Origin: Dechloromonas denitrificans | GTDB lineage: Bacteria; Pseudomonadota; Gammaproteobacteria; Burkholderiales; Rhodocyclaceae | Assembly (NCBI RefSeq): GCF_020510665.1 | Contig: NZ_CP075187.1 | Location: 950,501 to 1,014,500 of the forward strand | Direction: 5' to 3' | Length of the DNA: 64,000 nucleotides | In this document: positions 55,020 through 64,000 of the stretch, piece after piece | Layout: each line of letters begins with the position of its first letter | Position numbering within the stretch: the stretch's first letter is position 1 | Program-made: the position numbers and the translations under genes | The notes under the pieces: generated by a model | Database searches by the model: none | Told to the model about the DNA's origin: nothing | The model's input: the letters and a program-made list of their open reading frames with translations, nothing else

Positions 55020-55805
55020 GTGAACACTCAACCGATTGCTGTTTTCGATTCCGGCCTTGGCGGCCTGACGGTGTTGCGTGCCTTGCGCGGTCGACTGCCG
55101 CAGGAAGACTTTTTCTATTTCGCCGACACCCGTTTTCTGCCTTACGGCGATCGACCGGAAACTTTTCTCAAGCAGCGTGGCGTATTGATTGCCGAGGCTT
55201 TGGCCAAGCGTGGCGCCAAGGCGCTGGTGATTGCCTGTAATACAGCCACGGCAGCAGCAGCTGAAGCGATTCGGGCGGCCATAGATTTACCGATTGTTGC
55301 CCTTGAACCGGGCGTCAAACCGGCCGTTGGGCAAACCCGCTGCGGGGTGATCGGTGTTCTTGCCACCACCCGAACTTTGGCCAGCGAGCGTTTCCAGCGT
55401 CTGGTCGGCAACCACGCAGCGCACCTCAAGGTGATTCCGGTGGCTTGCCCCGGCCTGGCCGAGGCCATCGAGAGTGAAGGACCGGAAAGCGCTGTCGTCG
55501 CCGGCTTGCTCGATGCTTTCGTCGCGCCGTTAGCGGCTGCCGAAGCCGATGTGGTGGTACTTGGTTGCACGCATTACCCTTGGGTGGCCGAGGCGATTGC
55601 CCGACGCATGCCGCCTGGTGTTCGCCTGCTGGATACCGGCGAACCGGTTGCCCGCCAGCTGGAACGCCTGCTTTCGGCCGGTCATTTGCTGGGCGGCGGT
55701 CATGGCCGTTTGGCGGTCGCGACGAGCGGCGCTCCGGTGACTGTCAATGCCACGGTCAACCGCTTGTGGGGCGAGAATTTGCCCGTTGAACATTGGGAGC
55801 CGTGA
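55020..55805 (+). CDS. murI: Glutamate racemase
   Basis: MurI makes D-glutamate for peptidoglycan. The 261-residue protein has the N-terminal FDSGLGGLTVLRAL with the catalytic-site Asp-Ser, catalytic Cys in ACNTAT (near 73) and the second catalytic Cys in GCTHYPWV (near 183). The GTG at 55020 (MNTQPIAVFDSG) gives the usual family N-terminus; a TTG 19 codons upstream is less likely. The following CoA-transferase starts 1 base after its stop. Confidence 0.93.
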   Translation: MNTQPIAVFDSGLGGLTVLRALRGRLPQEDFFYFADTRFLPYGDRPETFLKQRGVLIAEALAKRGAKALVIACNTATAAAAEAIRAAIDLPIVALEPGVKPAVGQTRCGVIGVLATTRTLASERFQRLVGNHAAHLKVIPVACPGLAEAIESEGPESAVVAGLLDAFVAPLAAAEADVVVLGCTHYPWVAEAIARRMPPGVRLLDTGEPVARQLERLLSAGHLLGGGHGRLAVATSGAPVTVNATVNRLWGENLPVEHWEP

Positions 55806-55806
55806 G

Positions 55807-57006
55807 TTGAACGAAACACAAAAACCGCTGGCCGGCCTGAAGGTCGTCGAGCTTGGTACGCTGATTGCCGGGCCGTTCTGTACCCGGATCATGGCCGAAT
55901 TCGGTGCCGAGGTTATCAAGGTTGAAGCGCCGGAGGGCGGCGATCCCCTGCGCCAGTGGCGCAAGCTGCATGAGGGAACGTCGCTGTGGTGGTACGTCCA
56001 GGCGCGCAACAAGAAGTCGGTCACCGCCAACCTCAAACATCCGGAAGGCCGTGAATTCGTCCGCAGGCTGATTGCCGAAGCCGACATCCTGGTCGAAAAT
56101 TTCCGCCCCGGCGTGCTTGAGAAACTCGGGCTGGGCTGGGATGAGCTGAAGGTGCTCAATCCAGGCCTGGTCATGGTGCGTCTGTCGGGCTTCGGCCAGA
56201 CCGGGCCGTACAAGGATCAACCCGGATTCGGTGCGGTCGGCGAATCGATGGGCGGGCTGCGTTATATCACCGGATTTCCGGATCGGCCGCCGGTGCGTAC
56301 CGGCATTTCAATCGGTGATTCGATTGCGGCGCTGTGGGGCGCGATCGGGGCGCTGATGGCGTTACGCCACAAGGAAGTCAATGGCGGTGCCGGCCAGGTC
56401 GTTGATGTGGCGCTCTACGAAGGCATTTTCGCGATGATGGAGTCGATGGTTCCCGAGTTCGATGTGTTCGGTTTCGTCCGCGAACGGACCGGCAACATCA
56501 TGCCCGGCATCACGCCTTCCAATACGCACACCACGCGCGACGGCAAGCACGTCACCATTGGTGCCAACGGCGATGCCATCTTCAAACGCTTCATGAAAGC
56601 GATGGGGCGCGATGATCTGGCGAACGATCCGGGGCTGGCCGACAATGCCGGCCGGGATGCACGGCGCGATGAAATTTACGGTCTGATCGACGATTGGTGC
56701 GCCGGCCATGATGAAGCAGATGTGCTGGCGATTCTCGCTGCCGCCGAGGTGCCATCGTCGCGCGTCTATTCCGCGGTCGACATGTTTTCCGACCCGCAAT
56801 TCATCGCCCGCCAGATGTTTGCCCAGGCCACCTTGCCGGATGGCAAACCATTCCAGATGCCGGGCATCGTGCCCAAGTTGTCGGCGACGCCGGGCGGTAC
56901 CGAGTGGATTGGTCCGGCCTTGGGCGAGCACACCGTCGAGGTGTTGTCGGCCTTGGGTTACACGCCGGAAGAGATTGCTGCCCTGAAAGAAAACGGGGCG
57001 GTCTGA
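55807..57006 (+). CDS. CaiB/BaiF-type class III CoA-transferase
   Basis: A 399-residue CoA-transferase starting with TTG at 55807, with GGGAG 8 bases upstream. The catalytic Asp is Asp171 in GISIGDSIAALWG (E. coli CaiB uses Asp169). Other hallmarks: LIAGPFCTRIMAEFGAEVIKVE near 19-40 and LSGFGQTGPYKDQPGFGAVG near 126-145. Members transfer CoA between carboxylic acids (carnitine, oxalate, succinate and others); the substrates here cannot be told. It is coupled to murI but no metabolic link is evident. Confidence 0.9.
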   Translation: MNETQKPLAGLKVVELGTLIAGPFCTRIMAEFGAEVIKVEAPEGGDPLRQWRKLHEGTSLWWYVQARNKKSVTANLKHPEGREFVRRLIAEADILVENFRPGVLEKLGLGWDELKVLNPGLVMVRLSGFGQTGPYKDQPGFGAVGESMGGLRYITGFPDRPPVRTGISIGDSIAALWGAIGALMALRHKEVNGGAGQVVDVALYEGIFAMMESMVPEFDVFGFVRERTGNIMPGITPSNTHTTRDGKHVTIGANGDAIFKRFMKAMGRDDLANDPGLADNAGRDARRDEIYGLIDDWCAGHDEADVLAILAAAEVPSSRVYSAVDMFSDPQFIARQMFAQATLPDGKPFQMPGIVPKLSATPGGTEWIGPALGEHTVEVLSALGYTPEEIAALKENGAV

Positions 57007-57017
57007 GCCGCCCCGTT
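56992..57017. terminator. Strong hairpin spanning the CoA-transferase stop codon
   Basis: AACGGGGCGG (56992-57001) and CCGCCCCGTT (57008-57017) form a perfect 10-pair stem; the 6-base loop contains the TGA of the CoA-transferase gene (57004-57006). On the minus strand it is followed by TTTTCTTT, so it can terminate the convergent chemoreceptor gene from inside the neighbour's coding end. Confidence 0.75.
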
Positions 57018-57022
57018 GCCGG

Positions 57023-58651
57023 TCAAACTGAAAACTTCTCGATCTGTCGCTTGAGGTTGTTGGCGATGGCTTCAAGCTGGTGAGCCGTTTCGACCGTGCC
57101 GCGAATGGTCGTCGTTGTTTCTTCGACCATATTGGCGATCTGTTCGACGCGCTGGGCGATCGAGGTGCTGGCCGAACTTTGTTCCTGCGTTGCATCGGCG
57201 ACTTCGCCAACGCGAGCCAGCGTCCGGTGCGCACCTTCCTCGATGGCCCTGAGCGACTCTGCTGCCGCTCCCGCCAGATCGACCCCTTCCTGAACCTCCG
57301 GCAGGACCGCGCTCATCGCCGAAACGGCACCGATCGTGTCGTTCTGGATGCCGCTGATCATCTGTTCGATTTCCAGCGTGGCCGATGAGGTGCGCTCAGC
57401 CAGCTTGCGTACTTCGTCGGCAACCACCGCAAAACCACGCCCCTGCTCGCCGGCGCGCGCCGCTTCAATGGCGGCATTCAGTGCCAGCAGATTGGTTTGT
57501 CCGGCAATGTCCTTGATCACGTTGGCAATCGAGGAAACCTGGTTGGCGCGCTCCTCAAGCGCCTTGATGCGTTCGGAGGTGCTGCTGACCGTGCCGGAGA
57601 TTTTCTGGATGGCTTCGGAGGCGCGCTGGACCCGGTCGCTGCCCTGGTCGGCCAGTTGAACTGCTTCATTGGTCTCGCGGGCGGTTTCACGGGCGCTGTC
57701 GGAAATGTGATTCGAACTGACGGTCAGTTCCTCGATCGCCGCCGCCATGGCGGAGGTTGAGTCTGCCTGGTGTTCGGCGGCACGTGCGACATCATCGGAC
57801 GCGCTGGCGATCTGTTCGGCATTGGTCACCAGGCGGTTGGCGTCACTGTTGATTTCATTGACCAGCTGGCGCAGCGAAGCCACCATGTTGCCGAGTGCGC
57901 TGAGCAGGCTGCCGGCTGGCGCATGATCGAGTCGGGCGGTCAGGTCGCCGCTGGCGACGCGTTGCATGATTTCGGCTGCATCCTTCGGCTCTCCGCCGAG
58001 TTGGCGCAGGATGCTGCTGCTGACCTGCCAGCCGATCAGGCTGAGCAGAACGAGCAGGCCGGCTGCAATGCCGCCGAGCAACAGGGCATTTGCCTTGTAT
58101 TCACGATCGATGTCGTCGATATAAATCCCGGTGCCGATGACCCAGTTCCACGGGGCGAACACGCTGGCGTAAGACAGTTTCGGTTCGGGGATCTGCTGGC
58201 CGGCTCGCGGGAACCAGTAATCGACAAAACCGCCACCCGTCTTGCCTGCCTTGACGATTTCCTGGATCAGGAACTTGCCGTTGGCGTCTTTCATGTCTGC
58301 CCGATTCTGGCCTTCACCTTCGGGTTTGGGCGGGAGCAGTACGTAGTTGTGGTCGGTGTCTACGATGAAGTAGTAATCGTTGCTGCCATAGCGAATGCCG
58401 CGCAGGGTTTCCTTGGCGGCTTTCTTGGCTTCGTCGTCAGTCATCTTGCCGCTGGCGGCCAGCTTCTGGTGATGGGTAAGTACACCGAGACCGATTTCGA
58501 CCAGATTTCGGGTTTTTTCCTTGCGGTCTTCCAGCATCGCAGACTTCAGCTGGAACAGCGCGGTCAGGCAAAGTGCCAGCAGGCCGAGCAAAGCCAGCCC
58601 AATGAGCGATTGCATGCGCGTTGAAATGCGGGTTTGGCTAAACTTGAACAT
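57023..58651 (-). CDS. Methyl-accepting chemotaxis protein with single-Cache sensor
   Basis: A 542-residue receptor: TM1 (about 16-35), sCache_2 domain (about 45-180; [52 protein letters not shown]), TM2 (about 185-205), HAMP-like, and a signalling domain with [20 protein letters not shown] near 395. Start at 58651 with GAGGAGAG upstream. sCache_2 domains often bind small carboxylates or ureides; the ligand is unknown. No CheR pentapeptide. Confidence 0.93.
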   Translation of the reverse strand: MFKFSQTRISTRMQSLIGLALLGLLALCLTALFQLKSAMLEDRKEKTRNLVEIGLGVLTHHQKLAASGKMTDDEAKKAAKETLRGIRYGSNDYYFIVDTDHNYVLLPPKPEGEGQNRADMKDANGKFLIQEIVKAGKTGGGFVDYWFPRAGQQIPEPKLSYASVFAPWNWVIGTGIYIDDIDREYKANALLLGGIAAGLLVLLSLIGWQVSSSILRQLGGEPKDAAEIMQRVASGDLTARLDHAPAGSLLSALGNMVASLRQLVNEINSDANRLVTNAEQIASASDDVARAAEHQADSTSAMAAAIEELTVSSNHISDSARETARETNEAVQLADQGSDRVQRASEAIQKISGTVSSTSERIKALEERANQVSSIANVIKDIAGQTNLLALNAAIEAARAGEQGRGFAVVADEVRKLAERTSSATLEIEQMISGIQNDTIGAVSAMSAVLPEVQEGVDLAGAAAESLRAIEEGAHRTLARVGEVADATQEQSSASTSIAQRVEQIANMVEETTTTIRGTVETAHQLEAIANNLKRQIEKFSV

Positions 58652-58753
58652 TGTTCTCTCCTCATTTTGTTCCTCAGGGATGGTCGACCGCAGCATCCCG
58701 AAGCTGACTTTTAGTGCACCCGATACGCAGGGGCTGTCGCGAATTTACCCAGT

Positions 58754-59281
58754 TTAGCGCAGGCGGAAGCGTACCGGCAGCAATGTTTCCCGGGGGGCGT
58801 CGGCAGGTACCGAGCGCAAGGCGCGAACCGCCTGCAGGGCCGCATTGTCGAGGATTTTGTAGCCACTGCTTTGTTCGACCCGGCTTGCTGCAACCTGCCC
58901 ATCGTTATCGAGAAGCATCAATACCAGCACTTCACCTTCCAGCCCTTGAGCAATGGCTTCGGCAGGATAAAACTCCCCACGTTCGTGCTGTTTCTTTAAT
59001 TGCTGCTTGACATTATCCAGCCATTTTTTTGTTTCCGCTGGAGTTTTTGATGAATTTGTTGTTACTGATTTTTTGCTGGGTTCGGCTTTGGCTGCCGGGG
59101 CCGGCTTTTCAAGGCTCAGTGGCACAGGCGGTGGGGCCGGGAGGGAAGGTTTCAGGCTTGCCTGCAGTGTGGGGGGCGGTTGTTTCTTGGGTTGTGGCAC
59201 AAAATCGCGGATGAATGGAGCGATGTGCAGCAGCAGAGAAAGCGTCAGGGCCAGCAGAAGTCGGAAATTGGTCCGGGTCAT
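58754..59281 (-). CDS. TonB family protein
   Basis: A 175-residue protein with one N-terminal membrane anchor (LLLALTLSLLLHIAPFI), a Pro/Lys/Ala-rich periplasmic linker (about 28-75) and a C-terminal TonB-like domain (YPAEAIAQGLEGEVLVLMLL and SSGYKILDNAALQAVRAL). No exbB, exbD or TonB-dependent receptor is within the window. It is divergent from the ankyrin gene 25 bases away. It may energise an outer-membrane transporter encoded elsewhere. Confidence 0.85.
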   Translation of the reverse strand: MTRTNFRLLLALTLSLLLHIAPFIRDFVPQPKKQPPPTLQASLKPSLPAPPPVPLSLEKPAPAAKAEPSKKSVTTNSSKTPAETKKWLDNVKQQLKKQHERGEFYPAEAIAQGLEGEVLVLMLLDNDGQVAASRVEQSSGYKILDNAALQAVRALRSVPADAPRETLLPVRFRLR

Positions 59282-59306
59282 GAGAAAATGCGGGCTGGCC
59301 TGAGGG

Positions 59307-60359
59307 ATGAAATTCGCAATGAAAAGAGCAACAAAGTGCTTGGTCAGAAAAAGTCTGGCTGCAATGATAATCGGGATGAGCCTGATTTTGCCGGTAGCCG
59401 CTCAGGCTGCCGCCATTTTGCCGACGCCGCTTTCTTTTGTGCACAGCATGGAACTGGGCGATGTCAGGCAGGCGGAAGCCTGGCTTGATGCCGGATTGCC
59501 CGTCGACTTCATGGGCAGCCGAACCGGAACCGGCCTGATGATCGGTGCCTGGGAAGGGAATCTGGAACTGATGCGCCTCTTCATTTCGCGTGGGGCCGAG
59601 ATTGACCGGCTTAATGCCAATGGCGAGTCAGCCATCGTTTTCGCGGCTTGGCGTGGCAATCTTGATGCTGTCAAATGGCTGCTTGAGCGAGGCGCCAAGA
59701 TCAATGCGCCGGAACGCCACTGGTCGGCACTGCATTACGCCGTTTTTGCCGGGCACACGGAAGTCGCCAATTATTTGTTGGCGCAAGGGGCGGATATCAA
59801 TGCCAAAAGCACGAATGGCTCCAGCGTCCTGATGATGGCAATTTATGAGGGGCGTGAGGATCTGGCCAGAATGCTCATCGAAAAAGGTGCCGATCGTACC
59901 CCCAGCAATGATTGGGGCGATGGCGCCCTGGAGTGGTCGATGCGCTACAACCATTTGAATATCGCCCGGATGCTGACCAATCCCGAAGAATTCAATATTG
60001 CGGTCAGCCAACCCAAGGAAAAATGGGGAGAGCCGCAACGTTCCATGCGCATGTCCAAGGAGCTGGAGGGGTTGTTGAAAATGCGGGAAACGCTGCTTGA
60101 GCGCAAATTGTCGACCGAGGCCATCGACAAGCGGATTGCTGCCGAGCGGGTCCGTATTGTGCGTAGTGAAATGGATCGATCGAACAAGCCGGCCAAGGCC
60201 GCGACGATGGAAATTACTGCCAGCCGCAAGAAGCCGGGCGAGCAGTCGGCCAATATTGTTTACGATGAAAATGGCAAACCCAGCGGCTACAAGGTTCCGC
60301 CGGCAACTTATTTCGGGAAACCGAAAATGCCGCCGGCCGGGAACATCCGAGGTTATTGA
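59307..60359 (+). CDS. Exported ankyrin-repeat protein
   Basis: A 350-residue protein with a signal peptide (about 1-35, AAMIIGMSLILPVAAQAAA) and about five ankyrin repeats at about 70-230, such as GNLDAVKWLLERGAKINAP and GHTEVANYLLAQGADINAK. The C-terminal 100 residues are Lys/Glu/Arg rich and end with YFGKPKMPPAGNIRGY. It is probably a periplasmic protein-interaction module. Start codons at 59307 and 59319 are both possible; GAGGG is either adjacent to or 12 bases before them. Coding ends overlap the convergent transporter gene by 7 bases. Confidence 0.85.
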   Translation: MKFAMKRATKCLVRKSLAAMIIGMSLILPVAAQAAAILPTPLSFVHSMELGDVRQAEAWLDAGLPVDFMGSRTGTGLMIGAWEGNLELMRLFISRGAEIDRLNANGESAIVFAAWRGNLDAVKWLLERGAKINAPERHWSALHYAVFAGHTEVANYLLAQGADINAKSTNGSSVLMMAIYEGREDLARMLIEKGADRTPSNDWGDGALEWSMRYNHLNIARMLTNPEEFNIAVSQPKEKWGEPQRSMRMSKELEGLLKMRETLLERKLSTEAIDKRIAAERVRIVRSEMDRSNKPAKAATMEITASRKKPGEQSANIVYDENGKPSGYKVPPATYFGKPKMPPAGNIRGY

Positions 60360-61669
60360 TCGAGTGGCCGGTTTCTTACTTCAGGCATGAAACGCAGGCC
60401 GATCAGGCTGGCCAGAATGAGCAGCCCTGCCGGATACCACAGGCCGGCCAGTGGATCACCAAAATGAACGCCAAGCCAGGTAACCATCAAGGGTGACATG
60501 CCACCGATCCAGCCGGCCGACAGGTTGTGGGGCAGAGCGACGGCGGTATAACGCGTGCGTGCTGGAAAAAGTTCGGGCAGGGTTGCTGTCTGTGGTCCGG
60601 TAATGCACGCCAGCGGGATGACCAGGACCAGCAGCAGTAGCGTGATCATCGTCGTGTCCGGCGTGGCTTGTTTACCGTAATGCAGCAGTCCGTGAAAAAC
60701 TGGCAGGATGGTGATGGCGCCGGTGATCAGGCCGGTCAGCAAGACCGGGCGACGGCCGATCCGGTCCGATAGCCAGCCGCAGAAAAGGGTTGCCGGGAAG
60801 AGGGCGAGGGTCGATATCATGACCAGCGTGCTGGCTTGCGAAGCGGGCAGATTGACGACTGTTTTCAGGAAAACACCGGTATAAACCTGGGCCGAGAAAA
60901 AGAGCAATGAACCGCCGGCTGAAATGCAGAAAAAAAGCAGACCCATCCGGCCCAGCGTGTGTCGGTCGGCAAAGCATTCGCGCAGGGGAGTTTTGGCCAA
61001 TGCATTCCTGGTGCGCAATTGACTGAAAATCGGTGATTCGTGCAGGCTCAGGCGACTCTTGATCGAGATGGCCAGCAACAGGGCCGAGAGCAGGAAAGGA
61101 ATTCGCCAGCCCCAGGATTTGAAGTCGGCTTCGCTGAGAAAGTGCTGCAGGACAACGATTTGCAAGGTCGAGGCCATCATGCCCAGCGGGCCCATCAATT
61201 GCAGGACGCTGGTGTAAATCCCCCGTTTCCCTTCGGGCGCGTGTTCCGTCAGGTAGACCGCCGCACCGCCGACCTCTCCGCCGACCGACAGGCCTTGCAG
61301 CATGCGCAGTACAAGCAGCAGGGCCGGGGCCAGCAAGCCAGCCTGTTCGTAGGTTGGCAACAGCCCGACACAAACGGTCGAAACACCCATCAGCACAATC
61401 GTGGCGAGGAAAATCGTACGTCGACCGTGGCGGTCGCCGAGCGAGCCAAAAATGGCCGCCCCGAGCGGCCGTACGATCATGCCGACGCCAAATGTGCCGA
61501 GGCTGGCGAGCAGTGCGGCAACCGGATCATCAGCCGGGAAGAAGAGCACGCTGAAATAAATGGCTAGCGAAGCAAAGGTCAGGAAGTCATACCATTCCAG
61601 AAATGTGCCGAAGCAGGCGGAAATCACCACTTTTTTCTGGATGCTCTTGGTTGATTCAGGCGGGCTCAT
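60353..61669 (-). CDS. MFS transporter of the metabolite:H+ symporter (MHS) family
   Basis: A 438-residue permease with 12 helices. MHS hallmarks: ACFGTFLEWYDFLTFASLA near 18-36, the loop motif GSLGDRHGRRTIF near 75, and GLSVGGEVGGAAVYLTEHA near 126. Family members carry citrate, alpha-ketoglutarate, proline/betaine or shikimate; no substrate can be assigned. It is divergent from the small gene at 61781 and convergent with the ankyrin gene. Confidence 0.9.
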   Translation of the reverse strand: MSPPESTKSIQKKVVISACFGTFLEWYDFLTFASLAIYFSVLFFPADDPVAALLASLGTFGVGMIVRPLGAAIFGSLGDRHGRRTIFLATIVLMGVSTVCVGLLPTYEQAGLLAPALLLVLRMLQGLSVGGEVGGAAVYLTEHAPEGKRGIYTSVLQLMGPLGMMASTLQIVVLQHFLSEADFKSWGWRIPFLLSALLLAISIKSRLSLHESPIFSQLRTRNALAKTPLRECFADRHTLGRMGLLFFCISAGGSLLFFSAQVYTGVFLKTVVNLPASQASTLVMISTLALFPATLFCGWLSDRIGRRPVLLTGLITGAITILPVFHGLLHYGKQATPDTTMITLLLLVLVIPLACITGPQTATLPELFPARTRYTAVALPHNLSAGWIGGMSPLMVTWLGVHFGDPLAGLWYPAGLLILASLIGLRFMPEVRNRPLDQ

Positions 61670-61780
61670 GGATTTTCCGGGGCGAAAAAAGAGGCATTAT
61701 CGCCCGCCTTGCTTGCCGATCCAATTGCCAAGCGTCGTTTCCTGATGCAGACTTCGCCGATCAACAAGGAGGGGTTGTGC

Positions 61781-62113
61781 ATGCTTTATGTGTCAAGAGA
61801 CAGTGCCGGGCAAATTTGCGAATTGCATCCCATGGCAGTGGGCGACGCGCATGAGGCTTTGCCGGCAGATAATCCCGAGGTGCTGCAGTTCATTCACGAG
61901 CGGTGGCGGCAAAATGAACTGGATCAGCTTGATCGCGAGTTTGTTCGCGTTATCGAGGACATGATCGAGCTGTTGATGTCGAAGGATTTGATCCTGTTTA
62001 CCGACCTGCCGCCCAAGGTTCAGGAAAAGCTGTTGCGCCGCAAGGAAATCCGTGAAAAGCAATATGACGACGGTGCTTTCCGGATGGGCAACGACGACAT
62101 CATTCAGCTTTAA
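61781..62113 (+). CDS. Small hypothetical protein (YVSRD-type)
   Basis: A 110-residue soluble protein starting MLYVSRDSAGQICELH, with a very good AAGGAGGGG site 6 bases before the ATG. It is acidic and helix-rich (HERWRQNELDQLDREFVRV, about 45-65). Small proteins with a similar start occur beside metabolic or regulatory genes in betaproteobacteria and have been labelled tryptophan-synthase-beta-like; that label has no support here. It converges on the FixJ-like regulator gene, ending 6 bases from it. Confidence 0.7.
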   Translation: MLYVSRDSAGQICELHPMAVGDAHEALPADNPEVLQFIHERWRQNELDQLDREFVRVIEDMIELLMSKDLILFTDLPPKVQEKLLRRKEIREKQYDDGAFRMGNDDIIQL

Positions 62114-62119
62114 GGGCGA

Positions 62120-62728
62120 TTAATTCAAGGTCATCACGGCCTTGACCAGTTCGGCCAGCGTGCGGACACCCATTTTCTCCATGACCCGGGCGCGGTGCGC
62201 CTCGACGGTCTTCATGCTGATATCGAGTTCATCGGCGATCTGCTTGTTCAGCTTGCCAGCGACAACGAGCGTCATCACTTCGCGCTCGCGTTGGGTCAGT
62301 TGCTCCATGCGCAGGGAGATGGCGCTGTCCCGCTGACGCCTCGCTGCTATTTCGCTATCCAGTTCGAGCGCGCGTCGAATGCGCGAAAGCAGGTCCTCGT
62401 TGTGGAAGGGTTTCTCGATGAAGTCGCAGGCGCCACGTTGCAGGGCGCCAACTGCCATCGGCACGTCGCCGTGGCCGGTGACGAAGATGACGGGCAATTC
62501 CGAACCGAGCGTATCGAGCTTTTCGTGTAATTCAAGCCCGCTCATCTCGGGCATCCGGACATCAAGCACCAGGCAGCCACGCATCTTGTCATGGCGTGCC
62601 ACCAGGAAATTTTCAGCCGAGTCGAAGCAGGCTACCCGATAGCCTTCCCCTTCGAGCAGCCAGGTCATCGAGTCACGCATGGCCTCGTCGTCATCGACGA
62701 CAAAAATCGTTTGCGGCAACTCACTCAT
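62120..62728 (-). CDS. FixJ-family response regulator
   Basis: A 202-residue LuxR-type regulator with a receiver domain (IFVVDDDEAMRDS; phospho-acceptor Asp56 in CLVLDVRMPEMSG; Lys106 in IEKPFHN) and a C-terminal HTH (LTQREREVMTLVVAGKLNKQ and MKTVEAHRARVMEKM). Strong resemblance to FixJ/TodT/DctR-type regulators, which partner PAS kinases for oxygen, aromatic or dicarboxylate sensing. It overlaps the kinase end by 8 bases; the kinase precedes it. Confidence 0.93.
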   Translation of the reverse strand: MSELPQTIFVVDDDEAMRDSMTWLLEGEGYRVACFDSAENFLVARHDKMRGCLVLDVRMPEMSGLELHEKLDTLGSELPVIFVTGHGDVPMAVGALQRGACDFIEKPFHNEDLLSRIRRALELDSEIAARRQRDSAISLRMEQLTQREREVMTLVVAGKLNKQIADELDISMKTVEAHRARVMEKMGVRTLAELVKAVMTLN

Positions 62729-64000
62729 GTTCTTCCTCTATCGGTACGGTGAAACGGAAGGTCGTGCCGCCTTCCCGGCGTGCTTCCAGCCAAAGCCGGC
62801 CCTGGTGGAATTCGATGATCGAGCGGCAGATTGCCAGCCCGATGCCCATTCCTTCCGGTTTGGTGGTGTAGAAAGGGGCGAAAATCTTCTCGACATCTTC
62901 TTCGGCCAGTCCGTGCCCCTGGTCGGCGACACTGATTTCCAGCATGCGCTCATCGGCCAGTCGGGCATTGATGAACAGGCGGCGACGTTCGAAGGGGATA
63001 TTGTGCATCGATTCGATGCCATTTTTCACCAGATTAAGCAGCACTTGTTCAATCATGATGCGGTCGACCACGATTTTGGGCAGATTTTCAGGCAGCTCAA
63101 CGATGATCTGCGTACCTGTTCGCTGGGCTTCGATGTCGGCAAAGGCACGTGCTTCGTCCACCAGTTCGTCGAGTGAAATGGGTTCGCGTTTTGGGTCGCT
63201 CTTTTTCACCATGTCGCGCATCCGGCGAATGATCTTGCCGGCACGTTCAGCCTGGTCGGCTGCTTTTTGCATGGCCGCCAGCAGGTCTTCAAAGCGATAG
63301 TTACCGGCCTGCATGCGTTTGATGCACCCGGCGCAGTAGTTGGCGATGGCCGAGAGGGGCTGGTTCAACTCGTGGGCCAGCGAAGATGCCATTTCGCCCA
63401 TGGTGATCAGGCGCGAGGTCTGCTCAAGGCGTTTCTGCTGTTGCAGATTGACTTCGTCGATGTGCTTCTTGTCGGTGATGTCGGCGGCAATCTGGACCCG
63501 GACGGTGCGTCCGTCGACCCAGCGGATTGCCCGTTCGTGTAGGTGGTACCAGTGTCCCGAGAGGGCGTGCTGGATTTCACCGTCGTAGATTTCGCAGGGC
63601 AATTCCTCGCTCGACAGTTCGGCCGGGTTGGCGCTCAAGGCTTCGTTCATCGGGCGGCAGGCTGCGGTTACCTGGGCCGAGTCGCGCCCGACGGTATCGA
63701 AGCCAAAAATGTTCTGGAAGGCGCGGTTGGCGAAGAGGATTTCGCCTGAGTCGGCGTCGGCGACGTGCACTGCGGTATCCAGACCGTTGATCACCGTGAC
63801 AAAACGCTCGTGCGCCCGTTCCAGTTCGACACGGGCGCGTTTCGGTTCGGTAATGTCGTTCATCGAGGCCATCCAGCCAATTTGCAGGCCGTTGGCATCG
63901 ATCAGTGGCGAGAAATAGAGACGGACATCGAAGCGTTCGCCATTTTTCCGCATGATGCGCATTTCAAAACCGGCCGCCGGTGCCTGACCGGCCAGTGCCT
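62721..64000 (-). CDS. PAS-domain sensor histidine kinase, 5' part missing
   Basis: At least 425 residues are visible and the frame continues past the right edge, so the N-terminus is missing. Two PAS domains are visible, one cut by the edge (RKNGERFDVRLYFSPLIDANG) and one starting ERFVTVINGLDTAVHVADA, followed by a coiled-coil and H-box SLAHELNQPLSAIANY, N-box LLNLVKNGIESM, and G1/G2 motifs VADQGHGL and GMGIGLAICRSI. The HELNQPLSAI H-box is the FixL/DctB/TodS class. No membrane helix is seen in the visible part. It forms an operon with the FixJ-like regulator. Confidence 0.92.
   Translation of the reverse strand, partial: ALAGQAPAAGFEMRIMRKNGERFDVRLYFSPLIDANGLQIGWMASMNDITEPKRARVELERAHERFVTVINGLDTAVHVADADSGEILFANRAFQNIFGFDTVGRDSAQVTAACRPMNEALSANPAELSSEELPCEIYDGEIQHALSGHWYHLHERAIRWVDGRTVRVQIAADITDKKHIDEVNLQQQKRLEQTSRLITMGEMASSLAHELNQPLSAIANYCAGCIKRMQAGNYRFEDLLAAMQKAADQAERAGKIIRRMRDMVKKSDPKREPISLDELVDEARAFADIEAQRTGTQIIVELPENLPKIVVDRIMIEQVLLNLVKNGIESMHNIPFERRRLFINARLADERMLEISVADQGHGLAEEDVEKIFAPFYTTKPEGMGIGLAICRSIIEFHQGRLWLEARREGGTTFRFTVPIEEEHE

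Noticed and set aside
53019..55031. A 670-codon minus-strand frame opposite icd, the hypothetical gene and murI.
   Set aside because: Spans three real plus-strand genes and two terminators; composition and lack of motifs show it is a shadow frame.

Overview
The window is 64 kb of a GC-rich, gene-dense, chromosomal-type sequence that looks like a betaproteobacterium, most likely Rhodocyclales (Dechloromonas/Azonexus-like). This rests on gene content and order: pcnB-folK-panB-panC, hda next to an HAD phosphatase, purM, AceK with two isocitrate dehydrogenases, three-gene proton-translocating transhydrogenase, several chemoreceptor-type proteins and many two-component and LysR regulators. I see no rRNA, tRNA, CRISPR array, insertion sequence or prophage.

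Layout. 1-6.5 kb (minus): panC (cut by the window edge), panB, a DUF486 membrane protein, folK, pcnB, an MscS channel with a cyclic-nucleotide domain, an HAD phosphatase and hda, mostly with 1-4 base overlaps. 6.6-11.1 kb: an SRAP protein, tyrS, and a light/oxidative-stress-type set (lipocalin, a 49-residue DUF2256 protein, an FeS photolyase) behind a nested palindrome. 11.2-15.1 kb: a probable L-tartrate module (dehydratase beta and alpha subunits, transporter, divergent LysR). 15.2-26.9 kb: purM, an RlpA-like protein, an orphan response regulator, miaA, a LysR/metallo-beta-lactamase-fold pair, a ChaA-type exchanger, lemA with two TPM proteins, and mutL. 26.9-32.5 kb (plus): DedA, a lipoprotein, purN, DUF3108, an RNA m5C methyltransferase and MscS, tightly packed.

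32.5-36.2 kb is the most interesting part. It is a bufferin-type (RiPP metallophore) operon: a secreted Cys/Lys-repeat precursor, a DUF692/MNIO enzyme, its DUF2063 partner and a DoxX membrane protein. A 59-residue zinc-type anti-sigma gene heads the operon, and an ECF sigma factor is transcribed divergently from it. A candidate ECF promoter lies in the shared intergenic region and a bulged hairpin separates precursor from enzyme.

36.2-45.7 kb: a Cache chemoreceptor, a frameshifted small gene with its own terminator, an RstAB-like two-component pair, dsbB, rpmG/rpmB, radC, coaBC-dut and a minimal methyl-accepting protein. 45.7-54.3 kb is an NADPH/isocitrate node: pntB-pntAB-pntAA, aceK, monomeric NADP-IDH and dimeric NADP-IDH. 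54.4-64 kb: a hypothetical protein, murI, a CaiB-type CoA-transferase, another chemoreceptor, a TonB-like protein, an ankyrin-repeat protein, an MHS-family transporter, a small hypothetical, and a FixJ-like regulator with a PAS sensor kinase cut by the right edge.

Two patterns recur. Many genes overlap by ATGA, GTGA or TGATG, which implies translational coupling. In two convergent pairs the plus-strand stop codon sits in the loop of a strong hairpin.
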